Shown here: positions 37,333-45,349 of the stretch, piece after piece
How positions within the stretch are numbered: position 1 is the first letter of the stretch
Layout: each line of letters opens with the position of its first letter
Origin: Vibrio sp. 10N.286.49.B1
Lineage (GTDB): Bacteria; Pseudomonadota; Gammaproteobacteria; Enterobacterales; Vibrionaceae
Length of the DNA: 64,000 bases
Assembly: GCF_002873335.1 (NCBI RefSeq)
Contig: NZ_MCUW01000012.1
Coordinates: forward strand, 248,001-312,000
Reading direction: 5' to 3'
Made by a program: the position numbers and the translations under genes
Notes under the pieces: model-generated
What the model saw: only the letters and a program-made list of their open reading frames with translations
What the model was told of the DNA's origin: nothing
Database searches by the model: none

Positions 37333-37358
37333 AAAAGGGCGTCTTGAGGCGTCCTTTT
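37333..37358 (-). terminator. hairpin terminator after the GGDEF gene
   Basis: AAAAGG-GCGTC, loop TTGA, GGCGT-CCTTTT with two G-T pairs. On the minus strand it is followed by more T. It separates the diguanylate cyclase gene from yejA. Confidence 0.7.
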
Positions 37359-37469
37359 CCTAGTAATCTGACAATTATTTAAATTTGCTTATACTGTTAT
37401 AAATAGCTGTATTTGACAGGGTTTTCAAGGGTTCGAGGGGATTGTTGGAATAATTAACGTTAAAGTTTG

Positions 37470-38438
37470 CTACAACCCAGCCATGCTGCTGGATTCTTGT
37501 TCGCATAAGTCACAAGTGAGGATACCCGGAGCATCTGAGCAATAAACATGGACACGCCCACTGCAGCCTTTTTTGGAGACATAAAGCGCTTTATCTGCTC
37601 GCTCAATAATACTACCTTCTCGCGCTGAGTGGGTGGCAACACCGATTGAACAAGACACACTAAACTTCTTGCCACTGCTACTGGTAAAGGTCAATGCCTC
37701 GATCTTTTTAGCAAGGCGAGACGCCAACGAATACGCTTTTTGAATATGACCACCGGGTAAAATCAACACAAACTCGTCACCACCGTAACGACACAATAAA
37801 TCTTCTTCTCGAGTACTTCGATTGATCGTCTTCACGATATCGACCAACACTCGATCACCAATCGAATGACCATACTTGTCATTAATCGGCTTAAAGCGGT
37901 CAACATCAATAATGAGCACCGAGTACTGAGTCCCGTCTTCTATGTACCTATTGTGTTGCTCTTCTAGTGCTAAGTGCAAATATCGACGGTTATAACACCC
38001 AGTCAAACCATCAGTATTAGCTTCTTCGAGCAGTATCTGCCTTTCTTCCATATCTTTGGATATATCGACCGCGAATCCAATAACACCAAGCACCTTACCA
38101 TTTTTGACTATCGGTGAAGAGACCATAAGGTGATACAACTCTTGCCCATCAATGGCAAAAGGGATTTTATGCTGTGTCGGTTTACTGGTCGTAATGACTC
38201 GCTTGTCGCTGGCTCTCATCAACTTAGCGGTATTATAGTCAAACAGCTGCCAATCCGACTTGCCACGAATACCGTCTAATCCAACGCCAAACGTCTCGAC
38301 CGCTTTTTTATTCACGTACTGGTAATGCCCATTGCTATCTTTAATAAATATATACGCGTCAACAGCGTCAAAGACTTCTGATAAGCCTAATAACTCCTCT
38401 GGTGAACCTTGGTGAGTTGATAGTATGAGCTCTAGCAT
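37470..38438 (-). CDS. PAS-GGDEF diguanylate cyclase
   Basis: 322 residues. A PAS domain (about 22-130: DAYIFIKDSNGHYQYVNKKA, VIGFAVDISKDM) and a GGDEF domain (about 135-300) with intact active-site motif RYGGDEF. A product-inhibition I-site of RxxD form (REED) lies five residues before it. It should make cyclic di-GMP in the cytoplasm in response to a small ligand or redox cue. No membrane segment. A Cys-rich tail (LTCDLCEQES) is unusual and might bind metal with C-x-x-C. Monocistronic by the flanking terminators. Confidence 0.92.
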   Translation of the reverse strand: MLELILSTHQGSPEELLGLSEVFDAVDAYIFIKDSNGHYQYVNKKAVETFGVGLDGIRGKSDWQLFDYNTAKLMRASDKRVITTSKPTQHKIPFAIDGQELYHLMVSSPIVKNGKVLGVIGFAVDISKDMEERQILLEEANTDGLTGCYNRRYLHLALEEQHNRYIEDGTQYSVLIIDVDRFKPINDKYGHSIGDRVLVDIVKTINRSTREEDLLCRYGGDEFVLILPGGHIQKAYSLASRLAKKIEALTFTSSSGKKFSVSCSIGVATHSAREGSIIERADKALYVSKKGCSGRVHVYCSDAPGILTCDLCEQESSSMAGL

Positions 38439-38585
38439 ATACTCGCTTTTATAAATGCATGGTGTTGAATATATTGAATGCTAGAGTTTAAACCCTAGTT
38501 TGTAATTTTTCCTGTATAAACGCAGGTTTACTAAAGCGAAAGTTTAGTTTTGATATGTAGACCACATTTTTTGAATTAAGATCAC

Positions 38586-38612
38586 AAAAAGGCCACTAAA
38601 TGCAGCCTTTTT
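38586..38612 (-). terminator. intrinsic terminator after the LamB-type porin gene
   Basis: On the minus strand AAAAAGGCTGC, loop ATTTA, GTGGCCTTTTT with G-T pairs allowed. It lies about 50 bases after the porin stop. Confidence 0.8.
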
Positions 38613-38663
38613 GATTGTTTTTTAGACAGTGTAAAGCGCTATTTTCGGCGCACTTTTCCTACA

Positions 38664-40016
38664 TTACCACCAAACATCAGCCTGGAAACCCACAATAAAA
38701 TCTTTATCCGCATTGCCTTGCCCATCCAAATTTGTCCATGATTCTGGTAAATACGTGGCCAGCAACCTGATTTCCGGTGCGACACCCAATGAGGTGGGTA
38801 GAATGAACGTAGGGGCAATGGTGAATTTAGACTGTTTCCACGAGTTACCATTCCAATTGTTATAAACATAGCCTACTTCACCTTGCATATAGAAGTGCTG
38901 ACTGACTGGAATGGTTGGTCTAACCATCGCCGACGCCCAGTAATTATAACCGCCTTCAGTACGAGCATCACCGGTAGCCATATCATTGTATTGCGCTTGT
39001 ATTGAAGGGAATAAACTCACCCCGTTTTCAAAGGTATACCCACCCCACATTAAAACGCGAGCCGAGGTATCGTCATCCTCTAATTGAGTGACTAAGTATG
39101 ATGCTTCTCCTGCTGGTCCCCAGTCATTATGTTGACCCTGCGCGAGTGAGCCAGGATGATAAGCGTTGTAGTCCGTAATGGTTCCACCAAGTAAGTTTCC
39201 GGCTCCCAATCCTTTACCACCTTGTACAATGATTTTTGAAAAGCCATTACCAGGAATCGCAAAGAAGCTATTAAGGTTATAAGTTGCGGTCAGGTCGTAA
39301 CCTGTTTCTGCCCATTCTTTGCCTTGAACATCCCAGTTATCTGGCATGGCTTTAAGCAAGGCGGACAATTTTAGATTGCCGAAAGTAGATGAAATATTTA
39401 AAGCATGCATAAGGTTGTTTAGGTTAGTCGCATTGTTGCCGATTTCCGCAGGTGCCGTCGCCCAGCGATCAACATCTTCATTGACCCGGTCACTCGCGAT
39501 ATAGGCTAAATCGACCATCGAATCACCTAATTCGTAGCCTTGAATGCCAATACCCGTACCAGACATATCGGTGTAGAAAAAGTCCGTCATGAAGATGTAG
39601 TTATCCGCCTTGCCGTACTCCCTTCGACCAGCCCAAAATGTGCCCGATGGCGTAATACCGTTAAGTTCGATAAACGCATTGGAAATACCCGCATCAATCG
39701 CATCCGAGCTTGACGTTAACGCAGATTCCTTCCCAGACTTGCCAATCCCAAAGTGAATTTTGAAACTTCGATCATCTTCAAACGCCCATGTACTTGCGAA
39801 GTTGGCTTTGTAATCATTGTCGGCTTCAATCCCTAGACGCCCCAATGTTTCCTTTTGCCCTGCATAGTTAGAACGTTTAAAGTCGTTCTCGGCACTGGTA
39901 ATCACCCCCGTTCGAAAATAACCGTGAAATTCAAATCCTTCTGTTTCTTGTGCGAAAACCCCAGACTGCATGCTTAATGCGGCGACAACACCTAATGCTA
40001 ATTTTGATACTTTCAT
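38664..40016 (-). CDS. LamB-type (maltoporin family) carbohydrate porin
   Basis: 450 residues. Signal peptide ending GVFAQ, then a LamB-family barrel. It shows FEFHGYFRTGV at the start, ETLGRLGIEADNDYKANF, FWAGRREYGKADNYIFMTDFFYTDMSGTGIGIQ in the greasy-slide/L3 region and a terminal FIVGFQADVWW with aromatic end. It should let oligosaccharides diffuse through the outer membrane. Its operator matches those of the laminarin locus rather than a maltose system, so laminari-oligosaccharides are the inferred cargo. It is downstream of a GH16 gene and has its own terminator. Confidence 0.9.
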   Translation of the reverse strand: MKVSKLALGVVAALSMQSGVFAQETEGFEFHGYFRTGVITSAENDFKRSNYAGQKETLGRLGIEADNDYKANFASTWAFEDDRSFKIHFGIGKSGKESALTSSSDAIDAGISNAFIELNGITPSGTFWAGRREYGKADNYIFMTDFFYTDMSGTGIGIQGYELGDSMVDLAYIASDRVNEDVDRWATAPAEIGNNATNLNNLMHALNISSTFGNLKLSALLKAMPDNWDVQGKEWAETGYDLTATYNLNSFFAIPGNGFSKIIVQGGKGLGAGNLLGGTITDYNAYHPGSLAQGQHNDWGPAGEASYLVTQLEDDDTSARVLMWGGYTFENGVSLFPSIQAQYNDMATGDARTEGGYNYWASAMVRPTIPVSQHFYMQGEVGYVYNNWNGNSWKQSKFTIAPTFILPTSLGVAPEIRLLATYLPESWTNLDGQGNADKDFIVGFQADVWW

Positions 40017-40039
40017 GTAAATGTAACTCCATTTATTTT

Positions 40040-40051
40040 GTAAGCGCTTTC
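40040..40051. promoter_or_regulatory. LacI-type operator upstream of LamB-type porin
   Basis: GTAAGCGCTTTC followed by TTTAG, 24 bases upstream of the porin start. Seventeen bases including flank are the same as the site at 42894, supporting one regulator. Confidence 0.65.
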
Positions 40052-40157
40052 TTTAGAGTTGCTAGTAATGTTGTTAAAACGCTCTACCACTGCTATGTAA
40101 AACTAACCAAATATCATTTTGTAAGTTCGTAATGTACCCAAAGCAATTTCAATCTCA

Positions 40158-41723
40158 CTATCGAACGAGTCGAATGTTATCTAATTGCACAGTAAGTGAT
40201 GCTTGAGGCTCCAATACGAGGATGTTCTTTATTTTAGAAAGGTCGACAGTGCTGCCTTTAGAGAAACGGTTACCGTTGCTGACAATCTCCGACAGTGGGA
40301 TTCGGATTTCCTGCCAACCTGTGGCAGCACTTAGCGGCACCTCATAATCTCCGGCGAGAGGCCAACCACTGTCCATTTTAATCAGTAACTGAGAGTCTTC
40401 TTTAATATCAACGGTCTTCATGTCAAACACCAATTCACCGTCGCTTGCCCATCCACTTAAATCCAACTCAGGAGTAATGAAATACGCATTGCCCACCTTA
40501 CCTTTCTTTGTGAGTTCAATGACTTTTCCACGCCCAGGTTCATCAAGGTATGTAACACTGACTCTCCCATCAGGATCGTATCCACTCGCGACAAGGTGTT
40601 TATTGAGTGCATCATCAAAAATGGTCAGTTCTTTGCCTTTGCCATAATCTTTATCGGCAATAATAATAGCGGGGGCGGCGTTACCTTTTACTAACTTTGC
40701 TTCTGGTGAGACCGTTGCACAACCTTTGCCAGTTTCTCTATCAAGGCTGCATTCAAAGACTCGTACATAATCCACGGCAAGTGTCTGTGGAAAGATATCG
40801 CTATCAATTCCGCCTTCATTTCGATTTGCAGACCAAGACCCACCCACCGCTAGGTTTAACAACAGATGAAAACGTTCATTGAAAGGGGCACTTTCATCGG
40901 CGGTCATCAATGTGCCATTCTTTTTATATTGGCTGTACCACCCTTCTTTTCGTTGTGTAGCAAAGTGATGGTTATCTACATACCATCGAATTTCGCCTTC
41001 CTCCCATTCAACGGCGTAAGTATGGAAGCCATCCGCTGGGTTAATATTATCTGGTAGGTGGTAATCGGTTCCGGAGCTGACATTTTCTGGCCACTGACGA
41101 CCATAATGTAAGGTGCCATAGACCCGGCTTTCTAATTCACCCTTTGGCGCATCTTCGATATCCGTTTGAACTTGCAGGTTTACGGCCTCCATGATGTCGA
41201 TTTCGCCAGACGCCGCCCATGTTCCATACTTCTGGTCTGTCGGCAGCATCCAAATCGCTGGCCAAGTCCCTTGACCGTGTGGCAACATCGCTCGAATTTC
41301 GAAGCGACCATACTTCCAGTCACCTTTATTCAGAGTGCGTAAACGCGCCGAAGTAAACGGCAGCGTCGCTTTCGAACGCATGTCTCCGGTATTATTATTA
41401 GCGCCAGTAAAACTGCCTTCTTTTGCGACAATATGGAGCACACCATTGTCGACGAAAGAGTTTACGCTGCGCTTGGTGTAACACTGCTGTTCATTATTGC
41501 CGCCGCCCCAACAGTTCTCTTCATGACTCCATTTAGATTTATCAATTTCATCGCCTTGAAATTCATCATTCCAAATCATGGTCCAAACCGGATCTGGGCT
41601 CCCTGTTGGATCATTGAGTTGCTCTTGTGTAAATGCGATAGGCTCACTGGTCGACGTACAACCGACCAAAGCCAGCACTACGGCGGATGAGAGGATGGAA
41701 CGAGTCGATACTTTCGTATTCAT
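40158..41723 (-). CDS. GH16 beta-1,3-glucanase lipoprotein with CBM-like domain
   Basis: 521 residues. Lipobox ALVGC (C22). The GH16 domain (about 45-325) has catalytic motif GEIDIMEA (glutamates 174 and 179), the HGQGTWPAIWMLP strand and NLAVGGSW, as in bacterial laminarinases. A C-terminal beta-sandwich (about 375-521, ending VQLDNIRLV) resembles the ExoP-type carbohydrate-binding domains found in locus 1. Outer-membrane anchored; cuts laminarin close to the porin. AGGGAA precedes the ATG. It differs from the GH16 of locus 1 in having no GlyGly-CTERM tail. Confidence 0.92.
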   Translation of the reverse strand: MNTKVSTRSILSSAVVLALVGCTSTSEPIAFTQEQLNDPTGSPDPVWTMIWNDEFQGDEIDKSKWSHEENCWGGGNNEQQCYTKRSVNSFVDNGVLHIVAKEGSFTGANNNTGDMRSKATLPFTSARLRTLNKGDWKYGRFEIRAMLPHGQGTWPAIWMLPTDQKYGTWAASGEIDIMEAVNLQVQTDIEDAPKGELESRVYGTLHYGRQWPENVSSGTDYHLPDNINPADGFHTYAVEWEEGEIRWYVDNHHFATQRKEGWYSQYKKNGTLMTADESAPFNERFHLLLNLAVGGSWSANRNEGGIDSDIFPQTLAVDYVRVFECSLDRETGKGCATVSPEAKLVKGNAAPAIIIADKDYGKGKELTIFDDALNKHLVASGYDPDGRVSVTYLDEPGRGKVIELTKKGKVGNAYFITPELDLSGWASDGELVFDMKTVDIKEDSQLLIKMDSGWPLAGDYEVPLSAATGWQEIRIPLSEIVSNGNRFSKGSTVDLSKIKNILVLEPQASLTVQLDNIRLVR

Positions 41724-41835
41724 ATTATTTTATTCCCTGTACAACTGTACCCTCTCTAAAAATACGAAAAGAGTCAGTCTGAACTTGTGATATAAATAGC
41801 TTGCGATTAAATGTGTGTTCTTCGGTTTATTGAGG

Positions 41836-42675
41836 TTATGGTTTTAGTTTTACTGACATGGTGAATATGCCTTTTGCAATATCAGGGTTCGCGGCTTTAT
41901 TAGTGAATGCCAATGCTTTTTCTAAATCTCCACGCTCCACCAATTCGATGATCTCTACACCAAAGTTGTCCCGCTCTTTTTGCGTTAGGTTTCGCTTATA
42001 GCGCTCTAACGAATCCAGGGTATTGGCTTTTATGGTCGGACTTGCCACGACTGCATTTGGTGCGCTTTTTTCCATTGAAAGCGTTAATGTGCCAATAGCG
42101 CTATGGACACCAAATGGCTCCATCATGTATTTTTGTAGTGCCATCGTTTGCCCAGTCTCTGCCATTGCTGAAACATCGGCTTTGCGCGGAGTCGACTCTC
42201 CCAACAACTGGAAGTCTGTATAGATAATGAGGTATCGAGGCGACGGTTCATGGTCAAAGGAGAGAGTAAGTCGGTATCGCTCTGGATGAAAGGCTGTCTG
42301 TGATTCTCGGACGATATCTTGTGCGTCAGAGTTAAAGACAACCGTAAAGTTTTCGTCTAATAACTGCGCCTGTGGTACAAATAAATCCGCATCTATTTCT
42401 GAGTATATATTGAGTTTCCGTATATCCTGATGAGCCGAAATTTCAAGCGCAGATATGAATGATTTCCCTGTATCGAACATCAATGAAGGTGATCGGGAGG
42501 TTATCTCAATAGTCTGTTTCTTTTCATTAAGTAACGTTTGAAATTCAAGCGCTCTTATGGATTCACAACAAACGTTACTGTCAGACAAGGCGGCTAATCC
42601 ATAAGCATCAACCGCTGTTGACGACTGACTGCACCCTGTTATCAGCAATACCATTATCCATAACGAAAATCTCAT
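41836..42675 (-). CDS. MalM-like periplasmic lipoprotein
   Basis: 279 residues. Signal with lipobox LLITGC (C15). The body is a MalM-family pattern: paired strands, SLMFDTGKSFISALEI and YRLTLSFDHEPSPRYLIIYTD. The end is the MalM helix with the VERGDLEKALAFTNKAANPDI motif. MalM of Escherichia coli follows lamB in the maltose regulon and binds sugar weakly, but its role is unsettled. Here it precedes a GH16 gene and a LamB-type porin, so a glucan version of the LamB-MalM pair is inferred. AGGAGC precedes the ATG. Confidence 0.8.
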   Translation of the reverse strand: MRFSLWIMVLLITGCSQSSTAVDAYGLAALSDSNVCCESIRALEFQTLLNEKKQTIEITSRSPSLMFDTGKSFISALEISAHQDIRKLNIYSEIDADLFVPQAQLLDENFTVVFNSDAQDIVRESQTAFHPERYRLTLSFDHEPSPRYLIIYTDFQLLGESTPRKADVSAMAETGQTMALQKYMMEPFGVHSAIGTLTLSMEKSAPNAVVASPTIKANTLDSLERYKRNLTQKERDNFGVEIIELVERGDLEKALAFTNKAANPDIAKGIFTMSVKLKP

Positions 42676-42893
42676 TTTCTAGCTCCTAGTGTTCATCCGT
42701 GATACCGCGGCTCATCTAACACACGCTCGCCAGCAATCAACAGGCCATTGCTTCAAAAAAAATCGGGATAATTAAGTTCACATACCCCCATATGCTCCCT
42801 TCCCTAAACATCATCCCGACAAAAGCCCTTTCTTGACGAAGAATCCAACCGTCTCCAGCTATTGCGTAAGCTCTCTTTTCATAACACTAAAAA

Positions 42894-42905
42894 GTAAGCG
42901 CTTTC
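42894..42905. promoter_or_regulatory. LacI-type operator, glucan locus 2
   Basis: GTAAGCGCTTTC then TTTAG, about 219 bases upstream of the MalM-like gene start. It has the same 12-base sequence as the porin operator. Confidence 0.65.
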
Positions 42906-43075
42906 TTTAGGTTTCAAAAAAACTTGCTTTAAAAGATAAATACCAGCAACATTCTACGTGAAAACAATCATATTATTACCGTCTTTTGGTTGATTATAAG
43001 CGTAATAAAAAACTAGAGCTGTGTACACGTACAAAATACCGCCATATCGTAAACTTTGAGCACTATCACTATTAA

Positions 43076-43087
43076 GAAAGCGCTTAC
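43076..43087. promoter_or_regulatory. LacI-type operator, glucan locus 2, second copy
   Basis: GAAAGCGCTTAC, the reverse complement of the site at 42894. 182 bases separate the two start points, and the regulator gene starts about 220 bases to the right. Fits autoregulation and looping. Confidence 0.65.
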
Positions 43088-43305
43088 AAAAATAATTGAG
43101 CCTCCGGTCACTAAAATGATGCCTAGCGACAATAAGGGCAAATTGACCGCCTGCTTAGCTGCCTAGATCACATTTTTTCGTCTTAAGGAATTCAAGCTCG
43201 ACATCAATCCAATGAATAATGATGATTGTGTTGTATAATTAAATAACGTCATGTCTATGAAATCGTGAGTGATTTCAGCGAAATTGAAGCATAGGAATTG
43301 AAGAT

Positions 43306-44313
43306 TTGATTACAATAAAAGAAGTCGCTGAACTTGCTCAAGTCTCGCAAGCCACTGTATCAAGAACCTTAAATGGTCACGCTTCAGTGAAAGAAGCGAA
43401 CAAAACACGAGTGTATGCAGCCATAGAAGAACTTGGCTACAAGCCCAATGCTTTTGCTCAAGCACTGGCTTCTAATCGTTCGTGTAGTATAGGCATGTTG
43501 GTTGGTACGCTTGATGGCCCATTCTATGGACCTATGATGCATGAGGTTGAAAAAGTAGTAAGAAAAGAGAACTATCATCTCATTATTACTAGCGGACATG
43601 AGAAATACGATGAGGAGTTGGAATCCATTCGCTTCCTTCGTTCAAAAAAAGTGGATGGTCTCGTACTGACCGTCGACACACTTCCAGACAGTGAGTTACT
43701 CGATATTACCAAAGAAGTCGAAGCTACTGTGCTTATTAACCGATACATCCCAGAAATTTCGGACCGCTGCATCTGGATTGATAACGAGCGAGGGGGTTTT
43801 TTGGCGACGGAGCACCTCATTCAGCAAGGGCATAAACATATCGGTTGTGTCACAGGTCAATTAAGTAAAGTCGACAGTCGTGACCGCTTGCAGGGTTTTC
43901 GAAATGCATTGAATCAGTATGGGGTCGAATACAATCCTAATGCTGTCGTAGAAGGTCGATTTGACCACAAGTGCAATCAACAAGCTATCCGTCGTCTACT
44001 CGACCGAGATGTTCCGCTCACTGCTATTTTTTGCATGAATGATAACATCGCAATGACGGCTTACAGTTTGTGTGTTGAACGAGGTTTAACCATTGGCGAG
44101 GATATTTCCATTATCGGTTTCGATAATGTCTCGTTTGGTCAACACATGACACCAGGTCTCACTACCGTTGACTTTCCGATTCAACAGATGGCAAGCGAAG
44201 CAGCGAAAAAGGTCATGGCTATCGTTCAAGGAAAAGGCAATGCCAAGCACACCAGCGAACCGATTGTACCTAGCGTTATTGTAAGAGGTTCAGTGAAAGA
44301 TCTCACCGTCTGA
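43306..44313 (+). CDS. LacI-family regulator of the glucan regulon
   Basis: 335 residues. N-terminal LacI helix-turn-helix (TIKEVAELAQVSQATVSRTL) with the hinge helix region KPNAFAQAL, then a periplasmic-binding-like ligand domain (about 60-330: SIGMLVGTLDGPFYGPMM, CIWIDNERGGFLATEHLI, FCMNDNIAMTAY, SIIGFDNVSFG). TTG start with AGGAATTG upstream; no ATG would keep the DNA-binding helix. It is divergent from the MalM-GH16-porin genes. Its operators (GAAAGCGCTTTC type) also occur at glucan locus 1, so it is the best candidate for the regulator of both. The inducer is not shown by the sequence. Confidence 0.92.
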   Translation: MITIKEVAELAQVSQATVSRTLNGHASVKEANKTRVYAAIEELGYKPNAFAQALASNRSCSIGMLVGTLDGPFYGPMMHEVEKVVRKENYHLIITSGHEKYDEELESIRFLRSKKVDGLVLTVDTLPDSELLDITKEVEATVLINRYIPEISDRCIWIDNERGGFLATEHLIQQGHKHIGCVTGQLSKVDSRDRLQGFRNALNQYGVEYNPNAVVEGRFDHKCNQQAIRRLLDRDVPLTAIFCMNDNIAMTAYSLCVERGLTIGEDISIIGFDNVSFGQHMTPGLTTVDFPIQQMASEAAKKVMAIVQGKGNAKHTSEPIVPSVIVRGSVKDLTV

Positions 44314-44314
44314 A

Positions 44315-44363
44315 CAATAAGCAATAAGCAATAAGCAATAAGCAATAAGCAATAAGCAATAAT
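44315..44363. repeat. 7-bp simple tandem repeat
   Basis: Six copies of CAATAAG and a final CAATAAT, starting just after the LacI-type gene stop and ending just before its terminator. A slippage-prone tract in the 3' untranslated region. Confidence 0.95.
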
Positions 44364-44367
44364 AATC

Positions 44368-44397
44368 AAAAAGGGTAACGAACGCGTTACCCTTTTT
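44368..44397. terminator. bidirectional intrinsic terminator
   Basis: AAAAAGGGTAACG, loop AACG, CGTTACCCTTTTT. A perfect hairpin with A and T runs on both sides, serving the LacI-type gene from the left and secF from the right. Confidence 0.92.
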
Positions 44398-44444
44398 GAT
44401 TTACCCGCATAATAAAAACCACTTATGCTTTTTAAATGCCTGTG

Positions 44445-45347
44445 TTAAGGCGCTGAGTCAATCTCAATAGGTTGATAATGTTTGCCGTCTAATTTCAGCC
44501 ACTCAGGCAAGACGGTGCCCATGGAGATCGACGACCACGTCCCAGAAAAAATGCCAATGAACATGGCAGTAGCAAACCCTTGCAACGCATCGCCCCCTAA
44601 AAACCATAAAGATCCTACCGTCATTAACGTAGTACCTGATGTCACCATAGTACGTGCAAATGTCCCTAGCACCGCTTGATCGCTGACCAGGGCTGTCTCT
44701 TCATGGGGTTTAAACTTGAGGATTTCTCGGATTCTATCCGCGATAATAATGGAGTCATTCAATGAGTATCCAAGTATCGCCAATATGGCGGCAAACACCG
44801 TTAGATTAAACTCCATCTGCGTCAACGCAAAGAAGCCTAAAACCAACACAACATCGTGCAACAATGCCGCAAGCGCGCCACTAGCTAAACGCCATTCGAA
44901 ACGAAAACTCAGATAACCGAGAATACACAACAGAGAAACCAACAACGCAAGGCCGCCTTGGTCATAGAGGTCTTGCCCAACCTGCGCACCGACGATGCTG
45001 TCACTAACAATACTTGAATCTGGGTAAGCTGCCATCAATACTTGCTTGAACTCTTGATGAACCTCGGAACCTCGGTCGCCAGCATAGCGGATAGACCAGC
45101 GCCCTTCATCACCAGACTTCGTGACAGAAATGCCATCACCTAATACCGGGCTCAGTGCATCTCGCAACTCTGTTTGAGTGGTCGGCTGTACAAGCTGAAC
45201 TTCTGATACTACACCACCGGTAAAATCTAATCCTAGATTCAACCCCTTAACACCTACGGCAATAACGGACATGACGACCAGTGCGATAGACAGCATATTG
45301 GTCATATAGCGAATAGAACGGATATGGTTCGTAAGATAATTTTTCAT
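44445..45347 (-). CDS. secF: SecF protein-export subunit
   Basis: 300 residues. Six membrane helices with the SecF signatures GLNLGLDFTGG after helix one and GYSLNDSIIIADRIRE in helix five. It works with SecD to use the ion gradient for the late step of Sec export; Vibrio SecDF is known to use sodium. It starts two bases after the secD stop. The product is somewhat shorter than Escherichia coli SecF. Confidence 0.95.
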   Translation of the reverse strand: MKNYLTNHIRSIRYMTNMLSIALVVMSVIAVGVKGLNLGLDFTGGVVSEVQLVQPTTQTELRDALSPVLGDGISVTKSGDEGRWSIRYAGDRGSEVHQEFKQVLMAAYPDSSIVSDSIVGAQVGQDLYDQGGLALLVSLLCILGYLSFRFEWRLASGALAALLHDVVLVLGFFALTQMEFNLTVFAAILAILGYSLNDSIIIADRIREILKFKPHEETALVSDQAVLGTFARTMVTSGTTLMTVGSLWFLGGDALQGFATAMFIGIFSGTWSSISMGTVLPEWLKLDGKHYQPIEIDSAP

Positions 45348-45349
45348 GG

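Larger units (their letters stand above)
42676..43305. other. control region between MalM-like and LacI-type genes
   Basis: 630 AT-rich bases between divergent genes, holding two operator-like palindromes (42894 and 43076) and no gene. Promoter boxes are not clear enough to call. Confidence 0.7.

Noticed and set aside
38631-38645. GTAAAGCGCTATTTT near the porin stop codon
   Set aside because: The palindrome is broken and it lies downstream of the gene, so it is unlikely to be an operator.
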